Below are positions 38,353 through 51,300 of a stretch of DNA of 64,000 nucleotides, one piece after another. The position numbers and the translations under genes are program-made. The stretch lies in assembly GCF_001949145.1 (NCBI RefSeq), contig NW_019091357.1:285746-349745 (forward strand). Reading direction: 5' to 3'. This stretch comes from Acanthaster planci (lineage: Eukaryota; Echinodermata; Asteroidea; Valvatida; Acanthasteridae). The first letter of the stretch is position 1; each line of letters begins with the position of its first letter. The notes under the pieces are model-generated. The model was not told the DNA's origin and searched no databases. It was given only the letters and a program-made list of their open reading frames with translations.

Positions 38353-39739
38353 GGTAAAAGTAAGTAAACGGACCACAGCTGGTAAATTTTTGGGTGGAAA
38401 AAGGAGGAATTTTTGGTCCATAAGTTTTGAGCAGAAAGCCGGCGAGTGAACAGTTTGGGCGGGGTCGACGGTCAGTGATGCTATGGCAATGGTCAGGGTT
38501 GCGCGTGTGTATGATTTGACGTCTGCCGTTCTGGCCAGCTAGCTCGGTGTTTAATCCAGTGTCGGGTGGGGGTTGCTTTGTTTGCGTGATTTAATGCGAG
38601 GTTTGGTTAGCTTTCAGTTTTCCAAATATGTTGTATGTTTTTTTCAGTCATTATTTTGTTCACCTCCGGATCCAGCTGGCTAACGCTGAGTAACAGTGCA
38701 GTAACAATAACAGTCATTAGTACATGTACATTAGGCCTGGGCCAATACAGACATTGTTATTTTTCTACACTGGAATATCAGCCAACAGAAAGCAATAACA
38801 TATCCTAAAGAGTCAAATTTAGCAGGGAAAATACCAAAAGTGTTTACTCATGAAATAATTTTCAGACCAGTCTTAAACTTAGAGTCAGTGCACTCAGTGT
38901 CAAATTACATGTATGTTCGTGTATGGAACTCTTTCCTTACCTAACTAATGTCAGGGCCATGTGCCGATACTTGTATTTAAAGACACAATTTGGAATTCAT
39001 CATTTTCAGCTGGAACGACTTCTGTGACTTCACTTGGCCAGTGAGTTTAACTTTTAGTTTTACAGTAATTTTGGGCCAATATTTTCTGTTTTCATCAGCA
39101 AGCACTCCTGAAGCAAAGGATCTACTCAACACAGAAAATGATCAAGTTGAATTGGATAAAGAGACGTATATCAGAGTTTTTACAACTGTGCATTTATTGA
39201 GTCATGTGCAAAACAATGCCAGTTCTCATACCAAATTCATGAAGGGATCCGACCAGTCGGATCTAATTGATTTGAAGCTAATTGTTATTTTTGGTTTTCC
39301 AGCAGCCTTACACTCATCATTTGGTGTCCAGTTCAAATAAAATAGACCTACAAAAAATGTGTTCTCCTTCTTTAGTTGATATTTATGAAAGTGGTTTCAA
39401 AAGTTTTTTCTCCAGTACTCTGTGATACATGTACTGACAAAAGATTTTGAAAGTAATGGAAAAATCTCAGAATAACAACCAACCTTGATGACTGTCTGAA
39501 AAATGGTCACGAAATAACCTCTTGGCTTAAGACGCAACAAGTGTTCCAATCGTTTATTGGATAAATGTCTTTAAACATTCAAATCTGGCTATATCAATCA
39601 AAGTTGGGCCTTGTCTTAGTTGTCTGTGCTGAAGAAAGTGTTTTAAAAGAACTGGAAGTTTAAATGTCCAATTTCATTTTTGTTGGTCATTTTTCTCCAG
39701 GAATTTGATAGATGACATTGGTTTGGAAGTGGGGGAAAG

Positions 39740-40735
39740 ATGAAAATCTCAATTGGCTATGAGAATAACCAGCCTCCTGGTCTGCGAGCTGAGGAGGTTC
39801 CACTGCAGTTCCGTGAGCCATACGTAGAGATTGGATACCGCAAGCCTTACCAACCTTTCAGCTTCTACCTGAAGAGCTTCTTTCAGATCCACAATGAATC
39901 CCTCAACGTATGGACCCATGCTATCGCCTGCGTGGCCATCATGTTCCAGGGGATTCGGCTCTGCGCGACCTTGGACATGGAACATGATCCTTATGCCCCA
40001 ATGTTCAAGATGCTCATCTTTAGCTGCATGACCTACCTGTTTCTCAGCACCTGCGCGCACCTGTTCCAATCAATTAATGAGGTGGCTCATCACACCTGTT
40101 TCTTCATCGACTACATGGGTGTCAGCCTGTATGCCTTCTCTGCTGGTATGGCCCATATTCACTTCTGTGCTCTGCCTTGGGTTTATGATGTCACTGAAAG
40201 TTTCTACCTCCCCCTTCATTGGTTTCTCTCCTTCTTAGTTTGCTTCTGCTGCAGTTACTCCAAGTATCGCTACAAACGACCTTACCCCTTCGCTCGCAAA
40301 GTTTGGCAGATGTCCTCTGTGGCCGCTGGTTACATCATAACCATGTTTCCTGTTGTTATGCGCCTTCTGTTCCAGGGGCTGTCAATTTTCCACGACTTGG
40401 CCCTCTTCTACCAGGTGCTCTCGGTGGCTTCCTTTTTAGCTGGCTCCTTTTTCTTTGCTGCCCCTTTCCCCCAGAAATTTTCCCCTGGTAACTTTGACAT
40501 TGTAGGACATGGTCATCAACTGTTTCACATATTCATGGCGTTGACGTCCTACATGGAAGTGGAAGCCGTCTACCGAGACTACGTTGACAGACGAAGTATC
40601 TACTCCAACCTTTTCACCCCCACGCCCATGATAGTCTATGGCTACTTTGTTCTACTTATGATCGCCAATATGACTGTTGTCTTTGTTTTCCGTGAGAAGA
40701 TCAAGGCTCGAATTGAACGAGAAAAAGAGGAGTGA
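39740..40735 (+). CDS. PAQR-family membrane progestin receptor (PAQR5/7/8-like)
   Basis: 331 residues in one uninterrupted coding exon, close to the usual 330-355 of membrane progestin receptors. PAQR hallmarks are present in order: HNESLNVWTH (residues 51-60, with E53, N56, H60); SxxxH (S103-H107) leading to the conserved Asp of CFFIDYMGVS (D124); and the C-terminal HGHQLFH (H259 and H263). These residues form the zinc/hydrolase-like centre known for the superfamily. Seven or eight hydrophobic helices are visible between residues 58 and 316, and the C-tail is short and basic (REKIKARIEREKEE). By family knowledge mPRs are plasma-membrane steroid sensors. Ligand and the exact paralogue (5, 7 or 8) cannot be settled from one sequence. 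The start is supported by an upstream acceptor at 39701 and a GGGAAAGATGA context. Confidence 0.93.
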   Translation: MKISIGYENNQPPGLRAEEVPLQFREPYVEIGYRKPYQPFSFYLKSFFQIHNESLNVWTHAIACVAIMFQGIRLCATLDMEHDPYAPMFKMLIFSCMTYLFLSTCAHLFQSINEVAHHTCFFIDYMGVSLYAFSAGMAHIHFCALPWVYDVTESFYLPLHWFLSFLVCFCCSYSKYRYKRPYPFARKVWQMSSVAAGYIITMFPVVMRLLFQGLSIFHDLALFYQVLSVASFLAGSFFFAAPFPQKFSPGNFDIVGHGHQLFHIFMALTSYMEVEAVYRDYVDRRSIYSNLFTPTPMIVYGYFVLLMIANMTVVFVFREKIKARIEREKEE

Positions 40736-41370
40736 AAGTTAGGTAAGGATCACGAACCAATACGTAAACTTGTACCCAATTAATTGAAATAATATTTTTG
40801 CTGGAATAACTATTTTAAATTTAAATGTTGTAAATGATTATTTCACCTGTTTCAAATTAGGTTTAATTGTATCAATGCAAAATGCAAAAAAATGGTTGAA
40901 TGTTGCCCAGGATTTCGAACTTCACCTTGATGTATTACCAGTGTTTACATGGGTATACATGTACATACATGTACGAGTAGCTGGCTCCGAAGTGGTTCCT
41001 TCATGATGAAACATCTACTGAAGTAACACAGACATTGTACTCTGACTGTATTCCATGCGTGCATTAAAAAACAAACAAAAAGTATGAGTTAAAATGTGAC
41101 GAGTTCTTGCAAACATGTATGTTGAGCTTTTTTAATCAGTTACTCAGTTTATAAGTAAAAAGAAACTTTCAATAGTAAATGATGTGCATGTTCTGTGCTT
41201 TTATACATTTTGATTACTTTTCTACACATAAATTGTTTCAACGTGATTTAATTTTGTGTTAAACTGTTTTTGCTAGGGATTTAAACTATAGATGCAAGCA
41301 GCCTTTCCATGCAATGCACTGCACACAATGATTACACCGATAAAAATTATTATACTCAGAAACAGACCTG

Positions 41371-41452
41371 TCGTACGTACGTTGTACATTGTACGTCGTA
41401 CGTTGTACGCTGTACGTTGTATGTCGTACGTTGTATGTTGTACGTCGTACAT
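41371..41452. repeat. heptanucleotide satellite, (GTACGTY)n
   Basis: About eleven 7-bp units, mostly GTACGTT, GTACGTC, GTATGTC or GTACATT. Because the unit is 7 bp, all frames stay open, which explains overlapping short ORFs rich in Tyr, Val and Arg on both strands. Nearly every unit carries the palindrome GTAC. Confidence 0.92.
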
Positions 41453-44400
41453 CAACAGACTTCTGGGATGCACAGTATGAAGTCACAAAATTGAAAGTCA
41501 CATGTGCCGGACTTAGATTAATTAATATCAGACTACAGCAACAAACAGCCCATACACAAACCAACTTGTCTTTGGATGTTTCAACTCATGATACCGGTAT
41601 ACGGTAGCTTTCCTTAATTTTTGATTTTGGTCAGTTTGAACTTTGTCAGGAAAACATGTACATGTATTTTGTTTCAAGTCCTACATTATCATAATCCTAA
41701 AAAGTACTGGTTTATGAATAAACTGGCCAGTGAAGTGTACAATGCATGTGTCAAATTAAGCTTTCAACGAGTACAGATTGTTTGGGTCCATACAGCATCC
41801 AATGTACATGTGAATGTAGCAAAGTCTGTGAATGATACATGCGATGTTTGTGTTCATGCTGGTTGGAATATGCTGTGTGATATGATTTTATAATGAGAGT
41901 ACCAGTATATATTCCATTTTCAGCATTGTTCCAATAATCCATTTGAATCTCTTGAAAACTCTAAGTAGTCTCACAAAGAACTGTATGCACTGTACAGCTG
42001 TATGGAGTTTAGAACGCTCACTGACCTGTAACATGTACAGAATTTATCACACCTGATGTGTGAATGGATGTAAATTTGCTTTTATGGACCTAAAACGAGA
42101 TTTGCCTAGTGTTAACTGTCCAAAGGTGATATTATTTTAAACAGATAGAGTTGTTACGATTTTGGAAAATTCCAAAGTAGACTGTCTGGGAGTTGACAAA
42201 AAATTAAATGTGAAAATGTACGCAAGTACACCAAACCATTAACCATTTGGGCAAAAAAGCCGTGAACTGTCCAGTTGAAACCACACTTTGACTGCAGCAA
42301 ATTTTTTTCAGATTCAGACTTTCTGTCATGTTTACCAGCATGATTTTTGTCATGCACAGCAACTACCCATACAATCTCTTGTACAGTAACTGTGTTCCTC
42401 TTGTACCCCCAACCTGCCATTACCTAACCGTACTCTGTCTAGGCAGGAGACTGCTATTGTTATGTCGGCCTTGTCATGCCTGAATGAATGCACGTACCCT
42501 CCAATCAATTTGGGGGGGGGGGTTGGGAGCCAGTTGGACACATGCCTTTTTGTCTGTATTCACTTCTTTCCATCTTTTTTTCAATTAGCAGGAATACACA
42601 GTAATAATAGTGTGATGATTTCAGGAAATGATATTCACGGTTGTTTGCTGACTTTGGTGGCTTTTGTAATTGTGCACTGATAAAGGCAGTTTGTTTCCTA
42701 CTATGTACTTTGGAAGGTTTGTGTAGTAAATAAAAGGTAGGGGTGCTAGGGAGACATTTTTCTTTGCCCTCATAAATTCTTTTTATCTGTAGAATTGAAT
42801 TTTTGTTCATGGAAAAACTGAATTTTCTAAAAGTCAATCAGAAAAAAGAATTAAGATTCACAAATATTTGTTGTTTTCTTTTTTTGCACTGTAGCTGTAG
42901 TTCATATTTTAGTTGTGCCAACTGAAAGGCAAAAATCCTTATTTGGGCAAAAATTGAGGGAATTAGTTGTCATTTTGATATTATCATGGCTTGTGAGTTG
43001 AGCTGTGTTGAGGTGATAAATCTACATGTAATTACATATTCTCTGAGGTGCAAACATCACCAGGCTTTCTTGTGCAGGTGTTGTCTTGGACAAATATCTC
43101 TTGTTGTTCTGTCATGTAGATGCAGTCTCAATGTATGTAACACCCAAACAAAAACATTGTTACATGTTGAACTCTACTAAATGTCTGTTCTTGTGCAACA
43201 TTAATTGAAAACTGTTTTTTTCTGTTTCTTTTTGGCAAACAAATCCAAAAGGTTTGCTACCTTGTAAGTAAAGTTTTACTATTTATGAAATCCATTGTCA
43301 GGTGCAGAAAAAAAATCTGAAATTGCTGATCAGTGCAAGATTCAAACCATCTTTTGTTTTTCATGGAACTCGTAGACCACCAAATTCATTTGCCTGAAAG
43401 ACAGCAATGAATCTTGTTACCATACTGCATGTTAATTCCAGACCAGCATGAGACAGGGAAAAGAGTTCCTCGTGAATTTTAATTTTCTATTCTCATTTTC
43501 CCAGAGGTCTTTTCACATGTCTGCAAGGCAGTCGAGCAATCATCCAACACACAGTCCCCTGAGGCCTCGTGTCCAGGCATAATATAGATGGGGAAAAAAA
43601 TTACTGGTGTAAATTTAATACAGAGGCCTTTAAAGCTAAGCAGTGTACATACCTATAATGGTACATGTACTGTGATCTTCATTTGAGCTATTTAAGAGAC
43701 TTTCCCTCCAGGGTTTGAATAAATCAGCAGTTCCAAGAAGTCTCATGATATTGAGAAGGTCGTCTGTGAAATTCTGTAATGCTGTGCGAAAACCATAAAA
43801 TGATAAATGGCTAACTTCCTGTTTGCTTTTCTGTACATTTACTGGACTGTTCCACTTTTCTGTCTCAGTTTTCCATGTACATGTACGAGTACATCTGAGA
43901 TTGACTGTGTCCATGTGCTCATACAGTTCCAGTACATGTCATCAACAAATGAATGAGGTTTATTTTCAAGAGAGCAATCTTCAGTAATTAACTTCTAAAC
44001 TGGATCTTTAGAGCTTAGTAACAAATTTTCTGTTGGAGTGTATGATTTGGACAGTGTATAGTGTAATCCAGAAATCAGCTGCATGGGATCGCTGCTTTAT
44101 TTTTCCTAGACATACAGATGAGCAGTCTTTGAGGCAGTGTGTAACTCAAGATAATTACAGAAGGCAGAATTGCTCTGCTATATTTAGAAGGAAAATAATT
44201 CATCACTGGCATGGCTTCCTCACAATATATTCAAAATTTAGTATGGAATCAATTACCTTTCAGGGTTCTTTGATAATGACGTTTGAACTAGCAAAGTGTA
44301 TGCACTAATGGATTGTAATGTGTGACATCGTTCATTTAGTATTATTATTTTTGTTGGTAAAAGTAAGTAGGCATGACTTCTAACATCTTGTAACACGTTT

Positions 44401-46094
44401 GTTTTGATGTATGATCAGCAGAATTGGTAATAAGTGAATAGTAACTCTGATATGGAGTCTCGAGGTGAAATAAACAAAGTCTAGTTTTGTTTTACCAGAT
44501 GAAAGATTTCACTTTCGGATGGGTTTGATAATATGTTGAGTCACATGTGCTTCAGCCTTGCATCTAAAATTGCAGTTGCTAATCTTTTTCAGCATGAAGA
44601 AAACACCTCAAAAAGAAGTTAACTTTACGGTTGTTATCTTAGATGAAGGAAAAAAACAGACACTGATAAATGACTTGCTCACACAGCTCAGTTTGCAATG
44701 AATGTGTCCTGTGGTGTATTATTAAAGGCACCAAACAGAACCTTCAAGACTATTGTACTCTATTTAAATCATATTTTATTGTAAAAAAGTCTTGTTTAAA
44801 AAAAAACAAAAAAAATTCTTTCCAATGCGTATGACATTATGTACAAAAATGAGAAAATCTATTTTTTATTAATTTAGTGATGACGTTTGTGATTAGCATT
44901 CATGGAGTATTGTGATTATTAATGTGCAGTTTTTAGGTAGGCACTGTAGGAGGTCTTACTTTGGTGCAAAGGTGGTAACATTTACTTGTAGATTATCAAT
45001 GTTGTATTTCTATATAATTACATACATGTGCATGTGTGTTTTTGTCATTGAATACGAGTAGCCATTGTGACACCAGCTGGAGTTGCCCTGTAGTGTCAAA
45101 ATGTATAGATTACAGAACAATCTTGATTTGAACTTCATTATTGTCAGGAAATGGTATAAATAGCTTAAACTGGCCATGCATGATGATTTTAAAAACTACA
45201 CTGTCATTTTCATAATTGTAAAAGGAGGTAAACAATGCTTGCATAACAAGAACTTGTAAAAGAATTTAAAGATTGATTTTCTGTGACACTGTGCGTGTTA
45301 ATATTTCTATTACTCTGCCTTGACTCCAAGAAGATATGGTGGTCCAAAATAGTCCCTGTGTGCAGGCCTTGTAAAAGTTGAGGAAAGAAAAACATGTAGA
45401 ATCACTTGTGAACAATTTACTTCGTTCATGAAATGAAGTCAAGATTCTTTAAATAATTTCTAGGAATAAAAGTGCGTGACCTTTCATAACACTGGCAAAG
45501 ATTTCTCATCCTAATCTTATCATGTTATCTCAGTGCAAGTGTCATTCATATCTTGTCATGCAGACAGTTGTTGGTGACACGTCTAATCATGGTAGCTAGT
45601 AATGAGCTGATGTGAGCTTCTTGATTGGATGTGCAAACATCTCAATATCAGATGTTGGCCTTTTTGTTTATACATTTGACAAGCAAAGCCATCAATAAGA
45701 TTGCTTACTACAATTACGAGTTTGTTCTAAAATCAAGTCATTTATCCATAGCATGATATAATATAGTGCACATACTGATATGATTACAGGTGTTTTTTAT
45801 GTTGATTAGTGTGACTGACCACAGGTACACTGCATGTGTAACCAATACTGTAATGACTTTCAGTCTATTAGGGTCATAGTTGGTGTATTTTACACAATAT
45901 ACTTGTAGTAATATGAATGTACGGTAATGAAATAATGCATATATGTTCATCTTGAAGCATGTAGTGCTGTATTGTGTGTTAATGTCTTTGAATACATAGA
46001 CTACTTCTACTGTAATTGTCAGCAGACTTGAATCCTTGATGCTGATTGGTTGATTCCCGGCAAAAGTTCAGTGATATACATATGCATGATCTTG

Positions 46095-46310
46095 GCCCGT
46101 GCCCGTGGGAACACATTTTTCTTAGGGGGTGCTGAGGTTGTAAAATCATAAATATCAAGGTTTTTTCATTTGATCTCTGACATTGGAGAGTTTGATTATG
46201 TTTGTGGCTTAACGTGGTTAAGGTTAGGGGTGCTATTTTGTACACCAGCACCCCGGTCCAAAAAAGTTAGCGGTGCTTCAGCACCCATAGCACCCCCAAT
46301 CCTGCGGGCT
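46095..46310. repeat. possible interspersed repeat with GGGGGTGCT / AGCACCCCC ends
   Basis: The left part reads AGGGGGTGCTGAGG and the right part reads CTTCAGCACCCATAGCACCCCC, an inverted pairing of the GGGTGCT word about 170 bp apart. An internal CAGCACCCCGG lies between. Looks like a repeat fragment; the family is not identified. Confidence 0.3.
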
Positions 46311-47889
46311 TATCTTAGCCTTTGTGGGCAGTCCTTTTCACGATATGTTGAATGAACAAATACTTTGCCTGTTGGACCTTCCATTCATGAAGTGCGGAGA
46401 GCATGCACATTGCACAAGTTTGGAATCATCTTGGATGTTTTTGTAAAGTCTAGTTTGCTTTTAGATAAACCTCTCCTTCCTCTTGAAAATATGGAATATA
46501 GGAAAAGGTTTTCCATATTCTAAGAACACTTCAAATATATTAAGAGGTGTTCCAACCAGGCTGGAAGGTTTATTTAATGGGACACGTACACATAGCGAAA
46601 GTGTATTACATTATAAGTGCAGACTTCAGTAGTATTTTATTGTGTGCAGTAAAGATGTATGATTGCTTCGATAAGCGTAGATTATATAGTTTACTAGTCT
46701 CAGGACACTTCTAAATTACTTCATGAATATTCGAATTTTTCTTCGTGGGATATTCAGAGCTTTTCATATTTGTTAATATTTCTCTAAATTTTATGATGAA
46801 AGCCTTCTAAAATATTATGCAATTTGTAAAAAAAGCTTGGAAATCTGTGATTGCTTTTGGTAATGCTAAGTTTTGTTTTCTTTCTGTAACTGAAGAAATC
46901 TAGTACTTGTATTTAATGTTTTATTTTAGTAGTGAATGGTCTAAATGCAGTTATGCTTCAGTGGTTATTTTATTATTGTGTGCAGTTGACTTGAATAATG
47001 CTCAAAATTTTCTCCATGCATCAAGAAATTAGCTTGTAACCGTGGTAATACATATATGTAGAAGATTGCATTTAAAGACCCCTAGGCTCTTTAGAACTAA
47101 CGTGCAATTGTTTTAGTAACCATTGATATTTTTTCACCTTAGGTTGTTCAAGACCGCTGCTACTTTGTTTAAATAACACAGTTTTTGATGGTCTCATTTT
47201 AGAAACAAATAATCCAAGCCGTGTTGGAAGAATGTTCAGAATTTTAATAATTTTTGGGAAGTACTCTTGAAAAAATGAATGGATTTTAATGAAGAAGATT
47301 TGGGGCAAGTTTGTTTCTTAAAACTGCTAGTTTCCAAATAAATATAGCCTCAAGAAAGGGTCGGTTTTAGTTCAGAAAACAGCATCTGGTCACCTCTGAG
47401 ATAACTCACCAATCTCTCTCTTTTCTCAAATCGGATATCTGAAATGTGTGATACATGGTCTGCGCACAATATATCCCTGCTTGCTTTTGTGTTTAAAAAT
47501 TAAAGTTAGCTGCAGTGCGGAAATGACGTTGCATTTGTCTCTTGGTGTTTTTACTGTTTCAAGTTGTTTCAATTATGGAATTAAATTGAGGTTCAAGTCG
47601 AGTATCGAGAAGAAGAAAATGGAAGGAAAATTCACCTGTTGATAGCTAGGAAATATTAAGTTTTATGCGATAGATGCTGTACCGCTATGCTTGCAGGTGA
47701 CTTCATTTAGGAGCCTATCGCCTCACCTTTTAGTTCCAATATTCATGCGCAGACTTCACTAGTTGTTCCATTTTTGTGTTCCGTTTCTTTAAAATAGATC
47801 TAAAGAGTAGCATGAATATTGATAAAGCATCGCTCCCTGGACGTTATAAGTATAGCAGATCCTTCATCGAAACGTGGGCTTATTTCTTT

Positions 47890-48316
47890 TTAGCCAATCA
47901 ATGGCCTTGAAACGCCCCACCCAGGCACGTAGCTGTTCCCGTACCCAGGAAAATGTTCACCCCAACTACGGTCAAATCACAGCACATTGTCGAATGATCT
48001 TACCCGACTAATAATAAATTTCCCACGGCAAGTCGGGATTAAGCTTGATTAAACTAATGAAGTTGCGTTAAACTAGACCATTTTGAACTGAGCATATGCA
48101 AATGAAGACATATGATCGAAACAATTTTGTGATATATCGGATGTGTGGTTTATTTTTATGATCATTAATGGACAAGTTGATCCGCACCAATCGCGGAAAA
48201 CCAATATATTTTTACCCATCTTGCCCGTGCATCGGATCGGATCGGACGGCTGGATCGGCTGCTTGGCGCGCACGGCGCGGCGCGGCGCTATTCATAATTT
48301 TGCCGGCTGAATCAAA
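47890..48316 (+). promoter_or_regulatory. ACSS2 promoter with CCAAT box and SRE-like site
   Basis: A CCAAT box (47894-47898) lies 58 bp upstream of TTCACCCCAA (47956-47965), which matches the sterol regulatory element ATCACCCCAC at 8 of 10 positions. A GC-rich block (GGCGCGGCGCGG, about 48272-48288) precedes the ATG. ACSS2 is an established SREBP target in vertebrates, and NF-Y/SRE pairs are typical of such promoters. Function here is inferred. Confidence 0.5.
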
Positions 48317-51300
48317 ATGGCGAATCCGAAGGGCGATTCAATGAACTCTTCAAAATTCTACTATCCTAACCCAGAAATCCAAAATGGGGCTCACGTCCGC
48401 TCCATGGAACAGTACCGTGCAATGCACAAGCAGTCCATCGAAGAACCGGAGGTGTTCTGGGGAAATATAGCTAAGGATTTCCACTTCGAACGGCCGCCGA
48501 CCGAGGGTAAATTTCTGGAGTACAACTTCAACGTAAATGATGGCCCTGTGTTTATAAAGTGGATGCAAGGTGCTACTACTAATGTTTGTTACAATGTACT
48601 GGACAGACATGTCAAGGCTGGAAAAGGAGACAAGATTGCATTCTATTGGTAGGTACCTACTTCTTAAGAACACTTGCGGTTTGTATAAAAAATGAACGTT
48701 ATTGCAGCTCGAAATTTGACGCTGCCTGAAAGTGAAAGTGATAAATAAAACATGTATGTAAGATCATCCGAGATCTCCAGCATGCCAACTGTGTTCTTGC
48801 ATTGAACTTACTCATCTGTCATTTCTATTCGAGCCTGGTGGTTGGTGCTAGCATGAACGTGAAGCAGTGTTGGTGTGATTGGTTTGTAACGGTCAGATTG
48901 ACCATTACCCATACCACTGCCAGGTTCGGATGGGGAAGGAATGAGGATTCTTCTTGACTCTGTGCTACATTTTGATTAGTTCATTTACACAATACAGAGT
49001 GTGATTACACATGATGCGGCATGACCGAAGACCTGCTCATAAAAGGACTGAAGCTACTCTAATCTTCCCATAATGCAATGGTCAAACCCAAGGTGAACGT
49101 GAAAGGACATGTAATCACATGGAATGTCCTGTTACAGGTTGATCATATTAATTGATGGGAAAGAATTACAGATATGCTACCCCCAGAGCTGTGCGGGGTC
49201 CGACGTCCACCCCGTTCCCACCACGTGGGAGCGGGGTAGACGTCTGACCGGCACAGTTCTGGGGGTAGGTCTACTTCCCCATAGTGACCTACCATGTCCA
49301 AGGGGCTATCTGAATATTAATTAAAATGTCCTAAAAAGTCACATTTAGCAGTGAACATAGTATTCACTCAGAACACACTTAGATAATTTGTGCACATGGT
49401 GTCAGGTTATGTCTGTGTGTGGCATAGAAGTCTTTCCTAAATCTTGTAGGCCTATTTAATAACTAACGTCTGTGACTGTATACAGCTAGTTGCCAGGACC
49501 TTTATTTCAGACTATGCAGTCGCGAACATTAAAACAAACATGACAAAGTAAACCGTGTCACACTAGTCTTGCTAGTTGCCATTTTTTTATTTCAGCTTTT
49601 GCCGGCACTCAGCAACACAGATTTTAAAAAGGACCTGTCCCATGAACAAGATGGACATTGGACACCTATAACTGTGAAGTTTATCAAAGTGTTCATCAGG
49701 AATTTTCAACCTTATTAATTTGAATGAATTTCATGTTATTTCCCTTGGACCATTTGCTACATTTTCTTCATTGATTCTTACTTGTATTGGTCATTCATCC
49801 AGGTTTAAAGTTTAGTCACCATGAAAGAAAGTGGGTGGCAGGTTTTACAGCCATACCTTGGTTTGGGATGGCTAAAAATAGAGACACATGGCATTTAAAG
49901 GGATGTGAGCTTTTTGTAGTTTTTGGAATGTACATTTATTTCTACATGCATGGACCATGTAATACAAATATTATTATGAAACCTAGGGGTTCCTTGTACA
50001 CCCCAGGGTGCCTTGTTCAGGTCCAACTTTAGCTTAGCTGGTTTAAAAATAGAGATAATACAAATAGTATTGATTGTGAGGGTGTCAGGCCATTCTACCG
50101 TTTGCATTAATGATTACTCATAGCACAAAGTACATTAAAAAATACACGCACTGCAAAGTGGTTGGAGTTGTGCAATACACAATTATGTGATGTACATACA
50201 TACACATGTAGTGCACAAGCCATAAAAACAATGCATTGACATTGCTCACATAAAGGACTGATGAAACTCTAATGTTAAATACATGTAGGTGAAGAATATT
50301 TCTTACAGTACATGTAGTTCATGCATACCATTTTAATTGGCCCATTGAAATTTGGTTAAGTGTACCTTTGTTCTTTTTTTTACTGTAACAACGTTTATAA
50401 ATCATTGGATTGGAATGCTTTTCCTGGTAAATCCTTCCATCCCTGAAATGTCCCAGAATGATCCCATGAAACACTGTAACACTGTATACATGTACCTGTG
50501 GATACATGTATTTGCACTTGTATTTTACAATCTGCCCTTCTCCCTTCTAGTGAAGATGTTGGGCCAGTTGATTAAATCGGGATGATAGGATAGCTTGTAT
50601 AGCCCAGGGTAACTGACTGCATCGTACCGCAGCTCAGTAAATCCTATCGGTGGATTGGCGTCAATTGTGCCGCTAGATGATGCTTTTTGCTGGTGTTGAA
50701 AGCACCCAATCTCTAAAGGGAAAACAAAATTGAAATAAGGAACAGAAATTTATGTTGGACTGGCTGAATGCTTAATTTAGCAAGAAACTATGGACATTGG
50801 AAAATGTTGAAAACCCATTCCTATTATTTCTTTTTCATTTATTAATATGTATGTTTGATTAAATTTCATGTGAGCAATCTGGAGAAAAGGATGTAGATAT
50901 TTTTCGTCATCTTACAGAAACTACATATTCTAGACATCGCCTATTCCATATTTCTGGCTTTCTGAATCGTAACACTTTGGTGTAAGGTACTAAAGTAGGA
51001 ATTTTGAAATGGTGGACCTACTATAAATCATCTTAAAACTTGGACAGACCTTTACTGGTACATTTACCGATATGTGGAACCCTTTACATGTATTTGTACT
51101 GTGCATTTAATGTTGTTGAGCAGTAACAAAGTATGTACGAGCACAGAGCTAATTTTAAAGGAAATTTTAAAACTTGTTTGTGTCACAGATGTGTCAAATT
51201 AACAGTAAAAGTTTAATCACGGATATGTATATATAGGGCACTGGTACATAGGTATCTGGCATGTGTTAACTAGTACCACTGACTTTCACTAGTCAGGGAA

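Larger units (their letters stand above)
40736..47800. other. intergenic region / long 3' flank between PAQR and ACSS2
   Basis: No gene recognised over 7 kb. It is AT-rich and dense in ACATGTA words (for example 40961-40975, 41655-41667, 43875-43890). It holds the heptanucleotide repeat at 41371-41452 and a repeat-like segment near 46.1-46.3 kb. Part may be a long PAQR 3' UTR, but no single poly(A) signal stands out. Confidence 0.5.

Noticed and set aside
38990-39340. 116-residue plus-strand ORF upstream of PAQR as an extra exon or gene
   Set aside because: No domain, no convincing splice sites and not in frame with the PAQR start. Probably part of the 5' UTR intron.
41273-41607. Overlapping short ORFs on both strands around the heptamer repeat
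   Set aside because: A 7-bp repeat without stops keeps all frames open; there is no protein.
46095-46310. Full transposon with terminal inverted repeats
   Set aside because: Only a short GGGTGCT pairing is visible. Borders and target duplication are not evident, so it is kept only as a low-confidence repeat.
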